The notes beneath the pieces are model-generated. The model saw only the letters and a list, made by a program, of their open reading frames with translations, was not told the DNA's origin and ran no database searches. From assembly GCA_937871685.1 (NCBI GenBank), contig CALMOL010000338.1:1-9087 (forward strand): a stretch of DNA of 9,087 nucleotides. The letters run 5' to 3'. This document shows positions 1 through 5,783 of this stretch, piece after piece. A program made the translations under genes and the position numbers. Every line of letters begins with the position of its first letter. The first letter of the stretch is position 1. The stretch comes from an uncultured Verrucomicrobiota bacterium (GTDB lineage: Bacteria; Verrucomicrobiota; Verrucomicrobiia; Chthoniobacterales; SZAS-18).

Positions 1-980
1 GCGAGCTTCTGCGCCTCGCGCACGCGCTGGGCGAGGAGGCGGCGGGCCTCGGCCGGGTTGCCGGCGGCGGCGCGCAGGCGCGCGAGCACGGCCTCGACGC
101 GCCCCTGCTGCGCGGCAACCACGGCGGACTTCGGCTGCACGGCGCGGAAGGCCTCCAGCGCCTGCGCGAGCACCGGGGCGCGCTCGTTCTCCGGCACCGC
201 GTTCGCCCGCGCGAGGAGCACCTCGCCGAGCTGGAGCTGCGCGTCGTTGGCCAGCGCGAGGTCGGCGCGCTTGGCGATGAGGTCGGCCAGGAATTTCGCG
301 GCCTCGTCGTAAGCCTTCAGCGCGGCCGGTCGGTCGCTGGCGAGGGCGAGGTTTCCCTGCGTGCCGAGCGCGAGGGCGAGGAGGTATTGCGAGTCGAGGA
401 TCGTCTCGGAGCGACCGGCGTAGAGGCGAAGGTTCTCACGCAGGTCGTTCGCGGCCTCCGCGTAGGCGGCGGTCTGGTAGTGCGCGACCGCGCGGCCGTA
501 GCGGATGGACTCCGCCTCCGGCGCGTTGGGAAACCGCGTGAGGAAGGCGCCCGCTTCCTTGATCGATTCCGCCCACGCCGCCTTGCGCTTCTCCCCCTCC
601 GCGGCCGGGAGGGCGGCCGCCTTCTGCGCGAGCGCGCCGGGCAGCAGGCCCGCGCTCGCCTCGACCAATTCCGGCGGCGAGGTCGGCGCCGCGATCATCT
701 TCCGAAGCTGCGCCGCGGCCGCGTCCCACTGACCCGAAAGGTAGAGCGCCACGCCGTAGCGATAGCCGGCCTCGATGACCTGGTTCGAGGTGGGGTAATC
801 CTTGAGGAACTTCTCGTAGGCGGCCGCCGCCTCCGGGTATCGGCCGGCGTCGAAAAGGCCGGCCGCCTGTTTCACCGCTTGGTCGGGCGCGAGCGCCGTC
901 TGCGCGCCCAAGGGCGGCGCGATGAGGACCAAGGCGAGGGCGAGCGCCCGCGTCGGGCGGAGAAAGAAACGGCGCGGCAT
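1..980 (-). CDS. Exported tetratricopeptide-repeat protein, C-terminus cut off by window edge
   Basis: An uninterrupted minus-strand frame starts at ATG 980-978 and is still open at position 1, giving 326 codons. The N-terminus is a typical Sec signal peptide: basic MPRRFFLRPTR, hydrophobic ALALALVLIAPP, and a likely cleavage after LGA (residue 26). The mature part is alanine-rich and helical. TPR-like units are seen near residues 37-62 (LFDAGRYPEAAAAYEKFLKDYP), 72-98 (YRYGVALYLSGQWDAAAAQL) and 143-186 (FLTRFPNAPEAESIRYGRAV, then AYAEAANDLRENLRLY), with further helical repeats to 326. The LKDYP and LTRFPNAPEA turns resemble YbgF/BamD-like outer-membrane-lipoprotein TPRs, which scaffold envelope complexes; that role here is inference. 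There is no lipobox, so it is probably periplasmic. No Shine-Dalgarno is visible. The exact family cannot be named without the missing C-terminus. Confidence 0.85.
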   Translation of the reverse strand, partial: MPRRFFLRPTRALALALVLIAPPLGAQTALAPDQAVKQAAGLFDAGRYPEAAAAYEKFLKDYPTSNQVIEAGYRYGVALYLSGQWDAAAAQLRKMIAAPTSPPELVEASAGLLPGALAQKAAALPAAEGEKRKAAWAESIKEAGAFLTRFPNAPEAESIRYGRAVAHYQTAAYAEAANDLRENLRLYAGRSETILDSQYLLALALGTQGNLALASDRPAALKAYDEAAKFLADLIAKRADLALANDAQLQLGEVLLARANAVPENERAPVLAQALEAFRAVQPKSAVVAAQQGRVEAVLARLRAAAGNPAEARRLLAQRVREAQKL

Positions 981-1076
981 GAGGCGGGGGAGCGCGCGGA
1001 AGTTGGGCAGTCGCGGCCGCTTTGGCGAGCGCAATTCCTGACGGGCGGCGCCAAGCCGCCGGTTGCCGGGCGCGCC

Positions 1077-1105
1077 TTGACGCGGGCGCTTCCCTGGCTT
1101 TGGTT
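1077..1105 (+). promoter_or_regulatory. Possible tRNA promoter (weak)
   Basis: TTGACG at 1077-1082 matches a sigma70 -35 box well. A 17-nt spacer leads to TTGGTT at 1100-1105, a poor -10 box. The geometry would place transcription start just before the first tRNA at 1118, which is why it is listed. The poor -10 keeps confidence low. Confidence 0.25.
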
Positions 1106-1117
1106 GCCGGCCCTCAC

Positions 1118-1190
1118 GGGGGTATAGCTCAGTTGGTAGAGCGTCTCGTTCGCAATGAGAAGGCCAGGGGTTCGAATCCCCTTACCTCCA
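1118..1190 (+). tRNA. tRNA-Ala (anticodon CGC)
   Basis: A complete cloverleaf can be folded. The acceptor GGGGGTA pairs with TACCTCC and includes a G3-U70 wobble, the alanine identity element. The D arm is GCTC/GAGC, the anticodon stem TCTCG/TGAGA closes the loop TTCGCAA (anticodon CGC, reading GCG), and the T arm is AGGGG-TTCGAAT-CCCCT. The discriminator base is A and the 3' CCA is not encoded. A GCG-reading isoacceptor fits the high G+C codon use of the neighbouring genes. Confidence 0.97.
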
Positions 1191-1201
1191 TGCCCCTTTC
1201 C

Positions 1202-1275
1202 GGGGACATAGCTCAGTTGGCTAGAGCGGCTGCTTTGCAAGCAGCAGGTCGCGGGTTCGAGCCCCGCTGTCTCCA
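1202..1275 (+). tRNA. tRNA-Ala (anticodon TGC)
   Basis: A complete cloverleaf can be folded. The acceptor GGGGACA pairs with TGTCTCC and again has G3-U70. The D arm is GCTC/GAGC, the anticodon stem GCTGC/GCAGC carries the loop TTTGCAA (anticodon TGC, reading GCA and by wobble others), and the T arm is GCGGG-TTCGAGC-CCCGC. The discriminator is A and no CCA is encoded. Only 11 nt separate it from the preceding tRNA-Ala, so the two are probably co-transcribed. Confidence 0.97.
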
Positions 1276-1331
1276 AGGGGGAAGGCAGACCGCCACCAGC
1301 GGCGAGATTCGAGGTTGAAGCTTTGCCCGGC

Positions 1332-1350
1332 CGCGGCATTTCCTGCCGCG
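1332..1350 (+). terminator. Hairpin after tRNA pair, possible terminator
   Basis: CGCGGCA (1332-1338), loop TTTCC, TGCCGCG (1344-1350) form a perfect 7-bp stem, followed by the pyrimidine-rich TGTCTTCCTCC. The T-run is interrupted, so this is a weak intrinsic terminator at best. It lies 14 nt before the thioesterase ATG and could instead be a leader hairpin for that gene. Confidence 0.35.
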
Positions 1351-1364
1351 TGTCTTCCTCCCCA

Positions 1365-1754
1365 ATGCCCGCGACGCCCACCGGCGACATCGTCATCCGC
1401 GCCATCCCCATGCCGGCCGACACCAACGCCAACGGCGACATCTTCGGCGGCTGGCTCATGTCCCAAATGGACTTGGGCGGCGCGGTGGTGGCACGGCGGG
1501 CGGCTGGCTCGCGCGTGGTCACGGTGGCCGTGGACGCGATGAACTTCGTGGCGCCGGTGAACGTGGGCGACATGGTCACCTGCTACGGTCGTTTGCTCGG
1601 CGTGGGTCGCACCTCCCTGCGCATCGCCGTGGAGGCGTGGGTGGAGCGATATGCCGATGGTGAGCAGCTGCGCGTCACCCATGGAACCTTCGTTTATGTC
1701 GCCATCGACGACGCTGGTCAAAAACGGTTGATCGGTGAGGCGTCGATGGTCTAG
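1365..1754 (+). CDS. yciA: YciA-like acyl-CoA thioesterase (hotdog fold)
   Basis: A 129-residue single-domain hotdog thioesterase that hydrolyses acyl-CoA to free acid and CoA in the cytoplasm. The block from residue 16 to 38, MPADTNANGDIFGGWLMSQM followed by DLG, is nearly identical to Escherichia coli YciA and Haemophilus HI0827. Asp36, in SQMD, corresponds to the catalytic aspartate Asp44 of HI0827. Later family blocks are RVVTVAVDAMNFVAPVNVGD and the C-terminal HGTFVYVAIDDAG. I chose ATG 1365 because MPATPTGDIVIRAI aligns with the YciA N-terminus. A longer version from TTG 1323 would run through the hairpin at 1332-1350 and adds a non-conserved tail. No Shine-Dalgarno is seen (CCTCCCCA before ATG). 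It lies downstream of the tRNAs and is convergent with the dehydrogenase across the repeat array. Substrate range cannot be read from the sequence; the family prefers a broad set of acyl-CoAs. Confidence 0.93.
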   Translation: MPATPTGDIVIRAIPMPADTNANGDIFGGWLMSQMDLGGAVVARRAAGSRVVTVAVDAMNFVAPVNVGDMVTCYGRLLGVGRTSLRIAVEAWVERYADGEQLRVTHGTFVYVAIDDAGQKRLIGEASMV

Positions 1755-1792
1755 CGCAGGGCTCGTTCGGTTCCCGTTGGAAACGGCCATCG

Positions 1793-2170
1793 CGGTAACC
1801 GGGGCAGGTAAAGGCCGGCGCCGGGGTGAGCCTGCCCCGATGCCGGGGCGCGAGGGGGCGGCGCGGGACCCTCCCCATGCCGGCGCCGGGCATGCGGGGG
1901 GCCGGTGTGGGGTGCCCGTGCGCCGGCGCCGGGGGGTCTGGCCCCGGCGCCGGACCACCCACATGCCGGCGCCGGGGTTGGTGGGTGCCGGCCCAGGGCA
2001 AGCACGCCCCGGCGCCGGGGTCACCACACCCCGGCGTCGGGGCGAGACAGGCCGGCGCCGGGGCAGTTTGGTCCGGCGTCGGGCCATGCAGATGCCGGCG
2101 CCGGGCATGGGGAAGTCCGGCGCCGGGGTCAGGCATCCCCGGCGCCGGGGCATGCTTACCCCGGTTGGGC
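1793..2170. repeat. Regularly spaced palindrome array, 21-22 bp period
   Basis: The 10-bp perfect palindrome CCGGCGCCGG recurs exactly at 1815, 1880, 1923, 1944, 1966, 2009, 2052, 2095, 2117 and 2139. Copies with one to three mismatches fill the missing places at 1837, 1858, 1902, 1988, 2031 and 2073. Steps between successive starts are 22,21,22,22,21,21,22,22,21,22,21,21,22,22,22, a mean of 21.6 bp. Degenerate units continue the phase at 1793 and 2161. Many copies are extended to CCCCGGCGCCGGGG (perfect at 2007-2020 and 2137-2150). Spacers of 11-12 nt differ in sequence but often begin GG and end CC or ATG. The irregular 21/22 step breaks every reading frame, so this is not a protein repeat. 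It occupies the convergent gap between the thioesterase stop and the dehydrogenase stop. I do not recognise the family. Confidence 0.93.
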
Positions 2171-2411
2171 CTTCTCGCTTCTGGGGAGTGTCCTTCGACC
2201 ACCGGCTCCTTGGACGCGTCAGCGGGACGTTGTCGCGAGTGACTCGTCCGAAGCCGGCCGCCCATGCTTCTGAAACAAGGCAGGTTGCTGGTTCGTGGTT
2301 CGGGCGCCATCGCCAGAAGCCAGCTCCCAAAAGCGGCCGGCCGGCGGCGCACGTGCACGCCCTCCCAGGTATGCACGCACGTCCCGCCGACCGGCCGGTT
2401 CCTCCCGATTG
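2171..2411. other. Non-coding remainder of convergent intergenic region
   Basis: I see no convincing gene here. Reading frames through it are continuations of the repeat array with low-complexity translations. Small features are CGCGTCAGCGG at 2215-2225, an 11-mer also present in the hairpin element at 5308-5318; a GCTTCTG (2270) and CAGAAGC (2314) inverted pair; and the palindrome ACCGGCCGGT at 2390-2399, close after the dehydrogenase stop. None makes a proper terminator. Confidence 0.5.
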
Positions 2412-3566
2412 TTAAGGCGACAGGACGACTTTCATGCACGCGTCCTTCTTATCGCGGAAAATTTCGTAGGCGTGGGGGGCCTGCGCGAGGGGCAGGCGGT
2501 GGGAGATGATGTCGTCGAGGCGAATCTCCCGCTTCTGGAGATGGCCGATGAGCTTGTCGATGTGGTTTTGCACCGGCGCCTGGCCCATCTGCATGCGGAT
2601 GCCCTTGTCGAAGATCTGGCCGAGCGGGAAGTTGTCGTAGGGCATCCCATACACGCCCACGAGCGTGACCGCGCCGCCGCGGCGCACCGCGGAGATGCAG
2701 GCGCGCAGCACCTTGATGGTGCCCATCTCGGCGTGCCACACGTTGAGGAGCTTGTCGGCGAGGGTTCGCTCGGCCTCCATGCCGACGGCGTCCACGCACA
2801 CGTCGGGGCCGCGACCGTCGGTCATCTCGCGCAGAGCCTCGACCACGTTGACCTTGTCGAAGTTCAGCGTCTCGGCGTTCGCGGTGCGGCGGGCGACCTC
2901 GAGTCGATAGTCCTCGATGTCGATCCCGATCACGCGCTTGGCCCCGCGCAGCCACGCGGACTTCATCGCCATGACGCCCACGGGACCGGCGCCGAACACC
3001 GCGACCGTCTCGCCGCCCTGCACGCCGGCCCAGTCGATGGCCGAGTAGCCGGTGGGGAAGATGTCGGTGAGAAAGAGCACTTCCTCGTCGGAGAAGCCGT
3101 CCGGCACCACGCGCGGGCCGAAGTTCGCGTAGGGCACGCGCACGTATTCGGCCTGGCCGCCGTCGTAGCCGCCGTAGAGGTCGGTGTAGCCGAAGAGCGC
3201 GCCGCCTTTCTCCTTGAGCAGGCCGCCCTCGGGGCCGTAGTTCTTGTTGGAATGCTCGCAGTTCACCGGCGAGGCGTGGTTGCAGAAGAAGCATGCGCCG
3301 CACGCGATGGGAAAGGGGACCACGACGCGGTCGCCGACCTTGAGCTTGGTCACCTCGCGGCCGACTTCTTCGACCACGCCCATGAACTCGTGGCCGAGCA
3401 CCATGTCGCGCGCCTGCGGGATGAAGCCGTTGAGGATGTGCAGGTCCGAGCCGCAGATGGCGGTGGAAGTCACCTTCAGCACCACGTCCTGCGGATCTTC
3501 GATCCGCGGATCGGGGACGTCGTTGATCTCAACGTGGCCGGGACGGTGGAAGACGAGGGCTTTCAT
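2412..3566 (-). CDS. Zinc-dependent alcohol dehydrogenase, formaldehyde dehydrogenase-like
   Basis: A 384-residue medium-chain dehydrogenase/reductase of the glutathione-independent formaldehyde dehydrogenase-like (FDH_like) branch, oxidising an alcohol or aldehyde hydrate with NAD in the cytoplasm. Catalytic zinc ligands are visible as Cys38 (AICGSDLH) and His59-Glu60 (LGHEFMG). The structural zinc cysteines are Cys89, Cys92, Cys95 and Cys103. The Rossmann motif GAGPVG is at 192-197, and Asp216 (VIGIDIED) at the end of the second strand favours NAD over NADP. The insertion around residues 107-137 with GGLLKEKGGALFGY, and the DIFPTGY segment at 168-174, are typical of this branch. ATG 3566 gives the usual family start MKALVFHRPG. 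ATG 3584 and GTG 3590 add 6 or 8 non-conserved residues, and none of these starts has a clear Shine-Dalgarno. It is transcribed alone, divergent from the SRPBCC gene. The true substrate is unknown; many members are annotated only as zinc-dependent alcohol dehydrogenase. Confidence 0.93.
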   Translation of the reverse strand: MKALVFHRPGHVEINDVPDPRIEDPQDVVLKVTSTAICGSDLHILNGFIPQARDMVLGHEFMGVVEEVGREVTKLKVGDRVVVPFPIACGACFFCNHASPVNCEHSNKNYGPEGGLLKEKGGALFGYTDLYGGYDGGQAEYVRVPYANFGPRVVPDGFSDEEVLFLTDIFPTGYSAIDWAGVQGGETVAVFGAGPVGVMAMKSAWLRGAKRVIGIDIEDYRLEVARRTANAETLNFDKVNVVEALREMTDGRGPDVCVDAVGMEAERTLADKLLNVWHAEMGTIKVLRACISAVRRGGAVTLVGVYGMPYDNFPLGQIFDKGIRMQMGQAPVQNHIDKLIGHLQKREIRLDDIISHRLPLAQAPHAYEIFRDKKDACMKVVLSP

Positions 3567-3626
3567 GGAGGGTTGAGTGAGCATCGCCACCGCCCAAAAG
3601 CACGCGGGTAAGGAATCGCCCCGAGC

Positions 3627-3708
3627 GGCGCGTCAGCGACGCGCCCGCCGGTCGCAAGCGTGGCCTCAGGCATTCTGGCCTGCGGCTTGCGCGGCCGAAG
3701 CGCTTGCG
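3627..3708. repeat. REP-like hairpins between divergent genes
   Basis: GGCGCGTC-AGC-GACGCGCC (3627-3645) is a perfect 8-bp hairpin. It shares the 13-mer GCGTCAGCGACGC (3630-3642) exactly with the element at 5378-5390. Downstream, CGCAAGC (3653-3659) pairs with GCTTGCG (3685-3691) around an inner CAGGC/GCCTG stem, or alternatively CGCAAGCG (3653-3660) pairs with CGCTTGCG (3701-3708). It lies in the shared 5' region of two divergent genes, so it could influence transcription, but no promoter boxes are recognisable here. Confidence 0.55.
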
Positions 3709-3736
3709 TCGGTTTCGCGGCCACGCGAGCGGGAGC

Positions 3737-3742
3737 GGGGAG
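3737..3742 (+). promoter_or_regulatory. Ribosome binding site of the SRPBCC gene
   Basis: GGGGAG lies 6 nt before ATG 3749, the only convincing Shine-Dalgarno in the window. It fixes the start at 3749 rather than the in-frame 3704. Confidence 0.7.
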
Positions 3743-3748
3743 CGAGCC

Positions 3749-4231
3749 ATGCCCGTCATTGAACTCTCCACTCAGGTTGAAGCGCCGCTGGAACGGGTCT
3801 TCGACCTGTCGCGCTCGATCGATCTGCACGCGGCCTCGGTCTCCCGCACCGGCGAGAAGGCGGTGAGCGGCGTGACCAGCGGGCTGATCGGAATGGGCGA
3901 GGAGGTGACTTGGCGCGCGCGGCATTTCGGCGTCTGGCAGCATCTTACTTCCCGCATCACCGCCTGCGACCGGCCGACGCACTTCCGCGACTCCATGGTG
4001 CGCGGGGCGTTCCGCCGCTTCGATCACGATCATTTCTTCGCCGCGGATGGGCCGGATGCCACGGTGATGCGCGACCGCTTCGACTTCGAGGCGCCGCTGG
4101 GAATCCTCGGCCGCCTCGCCGAGCGATGGTTTCTCACGGCCTACATGCGCCGTTTTCTGGTCGAGCGAAACCAGGCGCTGAAGGCCACGGCCGAGGGAGA
4201 AGGCTGGCGGCGCTTCCTGCCACCCGCCTGA
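3749..4231 (+). CDS. SRPBCC-fold ligand-binding protein (COG4276-like)
   Basis: A 160-residue protein of the SRPBCC (START/Bet v1-like) superfamily, whose members bind hydrophobic ligands in a helix-grip pocket. The N-terminus IELSTQVEAPLERVFDLSRS is the usual first strand and helix of the family. The centre, TSGLIGMGEEVTWRARHFGV then TSRITACDRPTHFRDSMVRG, and the late FDFEAPLGILGRLAERWFL followed by YMRRFLVERN are characteristic of the COG4276 'ligand-binding SRPBCC' group. No catalytic residues are known for this group, and ligand and role are unknown. There is no signal peptide, so it is cytoplasmic. The start is supported by GGGGAG six nt upstream. It is followed after 63 nt by the alpha-E gene on the same strand, possibly co-transcribed. 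Confidence 0.85.
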   Translation: MPVIELSTQVEAPLERVFDLSRSIDLHAASVSRTGEKAVSGVTSGLIGMGEEVTWRARHFGVWQHLTSRITACDRPTHFRDSMVRGAFRRFDHDHFFAADGPDATVMRDRFDFEAPLGILGRLAERWFLTAYMRRFLVERNQALKATAEGEGWRRFLPPA

Positions 4232-4294
4232 TCGCGGCCCCGGCCGCCGACTTCCATCTGGACTCTCCCCGCGCGCGGCCCACCTTCGCCGGCC

Positions 4295-5275
4295 ATGCTC
4301 TGCCGCGCCGCCGACTCGCTCTTTTGGATGAGCCGCTACATCGAGCGCGCCGAGAACCGCGCCCGGCTCCTCGACGTGAACCTCCAGCTCCGGCTCGAGT
4401 TCGACTCGCACACCTACGCCGAGCTGCCCGGCCGCGAGTGGGAGTCGGTGATCGCCTCGCTCGACGACCGCGAGAAGTTTTCCGCCCGCCACGACGGCCA
4501 TTACGACGAGGAGAGCGTCACCGACTTCGTCGTCTTCGACCCGGAGAACTCCAATTCCATCTGCTCCTGCCTCGCCCGCGCCCGCGAGAACGCCCGCTCC
4601 GTGCGCGAGCAGGTCACCGCCGAGATGTGGGAGAAGCTCAACCAGCTCTACCTCTTCGTCTCCAGCGACGAGGCGCGCGAGCTGTGGCGGCAAAGCCCGC
4701 ACCTCTTCCTGCGCCAGGTGGCCGAGGACTCGCACCGCTTCATCGGCACCACGGACGCCACGCTCACGCACGGCGAGGGATGGGATTTCATCCAGATGGG
4801 CAAGATGCTGGAGCGCGCCGACTGCACCTCGCGCATCCTCGACGTGAAGTATCATCTCCTCCTGCCCGACGGCGAGGGCGTCGGCGGCAACGTGGACTCC
4901 ATCCAGTGGCTCGCCGTGCTGCGCTCCTGCTCGGCGCTGGACGGCTACATGAAATCACACCCCGGCGCGGTGGCGCCGTGGAAGGTGGCGGAATTTCTCC
5001 TGCTGGACGATTGCTTCCCGCGCTCGATCCGCTTCTGCGCCCAGCGCCTGGACAACGCGATCCATCGCGTCACCGGCTCCGCCGAGAACCGCTACTCTCA
5101 CGAGGCCGAGCGTCTGGCGGGCCGCCTCGGCGGGGCGCTGAACTACGCGAGCATCGCCAGCGTGTTCGAGGACGGGCTGCACGAGTTTCTCGAGCAAACG
5201 CAGCGCCGACTCTCGGAGATCGCCGATGCCCTGTGGGAGGTGTATTTCTCCGGCGAGAACCTGCGCGCGGCGTGA
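4295..5275 (+). CDS. Alpha-E domain protein (DUF403)
   Basis: A 326-residue, all-helical alpha-E (DUF403) protein, about the usual full length. The N-terminus MLCRAADSLFWMSRYIERAE followed by NRARLLDV is the hallmark of the family. A second family block is seen around residues 136-187: LFLRQVAEDSHRFIGTTDAT, then WDFIQMGKMLERADCTSRIL. The C-terminus FEDGLHEFLEQTQRRLSEIA is also typical. The family is known mainly from gene neighbourhoods with circularly permuted ATP-grasp proteins (DUF404/407) and transglutaminase-like peptidases, where a role in peptide-like ligation or modification has been proposed; the biochemical activity is unproven. Neither partner lies in this window: the upstream gene is an SRPBCC protein and downstream is a repeat element. 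ATG 4295 is the earliest start in frame and matches the conserved N-terminus, although no Shine-Dalgarno is visible. Confidence 0.92.
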   Translation: MLCRAADSLFWMSRYIERAENRARLLDVNLQLRLEFDSHTYAELPGREWESVIASLDDREKFSARHDGHYDEESVTDFVVFDPENSNSICSCLARARENARSVREQVTAEMWEKLNQLYLFVSSDEARELWRQSPHLFLRQVAEDSHRFIGTTDATLTHGEGWDFIQMGKMLERADCTSRILDVKYHLLLPDGEGVGGNVDSIQWLAVLRSCSALDGYMKSHPGAVAPWKVAEFLLLDDCFPRSIRFCAQRLDNAIHRVTGSAENRYSHEAERLAGRLGGALNYASIASVFEDGLHEFLEQTQRRLSEIADALWEVYFSGENLRAA

Positions 5276-5304
5276 CCTGGCGCGCTTCGGAACGCTGGAA
5301 AGGC

Positions 5305-5525
5305 AGCCGCGTCAGCGGCGGTCCGAACGCAGCCCCGTGCTTCAGCACGGGGTTGCCTTACCTCCGTTCTCCGCGTCGCGTCAGCGACGCTTGAGAAATT
5401 CGGCCAGCAAGCTGTCGGCGATCTTTCCCAACTGCCTCAAGCGTCGCTGACGCGACGCGATCCGTAGATAACGCCCACCCCGCGCTGAAGCACGGGGCCA
5501 CGTTCGGATCGCCGCTGACGCGGCT
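5305..5525. repeat. REPIN-like inverted-repeat element of six hairpins
   Basis: Two arms of about 91 nt (5305-5395 and 5436-5525) are reverse complements around a 40-nt centre. From the outer end, 45 of the first 49 positions match, and the inner 24 match completely; only a middle stretch of about 17 nt diverges. Each arm contains three short-loop hairpins: GCCGC-GTCA-GCGGC (5306-5319; partner 5511-5524), CCCCGTGC-TTCA-GCACGGGG (5333-5352; partner 5478-5497 with one mismatch) and GCGTCGC-GTCA-GCGACGC (5373-5390; partner 5441-5458). Paired REP sequences in opposite orientation are the structure of REPINs, which in other bacteria are mobilised by RAYT transposases. No transposase is present here. 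It starts 30 nt after the alpha-E stop. Confidence 0.85.
5333..5352 (+). terminator. Strong hairpin that could end the alpha-E transcript
   Basis: CCCCGTGC-TTCA-GCACGGGG is a perfect 8-bp GC-rich stem with a 4-nt loop, 57 nt after the alpha-E stop. It is followed by TTGCCTTACC, which is not a true T-tract, so function as an intrinsic terminator is uncertain. It is part of the larger inverted-repeat element. Confidence 0.3.
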
Positions 5526-5783
5526 CGACGAGAGATTGCCACCCACGGCTGCCCGCCCATTTGGCGATGCCTGATGGAGCAGACCTCCGGCGAGAGTGCA
5601 GTTCCGAGGTGGATGGCGCGGTTTGGCTTCGCCTGTCTCGCGGACTCGGCTCTCGCGCCGTTGCTAGCCCAAAGGCAGCCGGACCTCTCGTTCGACATCC
5701 GGGGAAACCCATCGCTCTCGAATAGCGCGGGGACCGCACCACCCAACCGCGGACGACTTTCGCCGGAGATCCAGCGAACACCG
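5526..5783. other. Intergenic stretch without recognisable gene
   Basis: Open frames here translate to arginine/serine-rich low-complexity sequence with no family resemblance. It lies between the inverted-repeat element and the 3' end of the serine hydrolase. I see no terminator or promoter. It may be a further part of the dispersed repeat, but no internal copy in this window supports that. Confidence 0.4.

Noticed and set aside
387..1127. 246-residue plus-strand frame
   Set aside because: Antisense to the TPR protein, arginine-rich, and runs into the tRNA gene.
1793..2170. CRISPR array
   Set aside because: The repeat is only 10-14 bp and the spacers 11-12 nt, far below CRISPR sizes; the repeats are imperfect and no cas gene is present.
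1793..2170. Plasmid iterons (replication origin)
   Set aside because: The 21-22 bp period is iteron-like, but the units are palindromes, no AT-rich unwinding region or Rep gene is nearby, and the surroundings are chromosomal housekeeping genes including tRNAs.
1735..2439. Several long open frames on both strands across the palindrome array
   Set aside because: Their Pro/Ala/Gly/Arg repeats arise from the GC palindromes, the 21/22-bp alternation shifts frame repeatedly, and no frame shows a domain or ribosome site.
3563..4855. 430-residue minus-strand frame
   Set aside because: It is the antisense shadow of the SRPBCC and alpha-E genes, with no family features; the plus-strand products match known families end to end.
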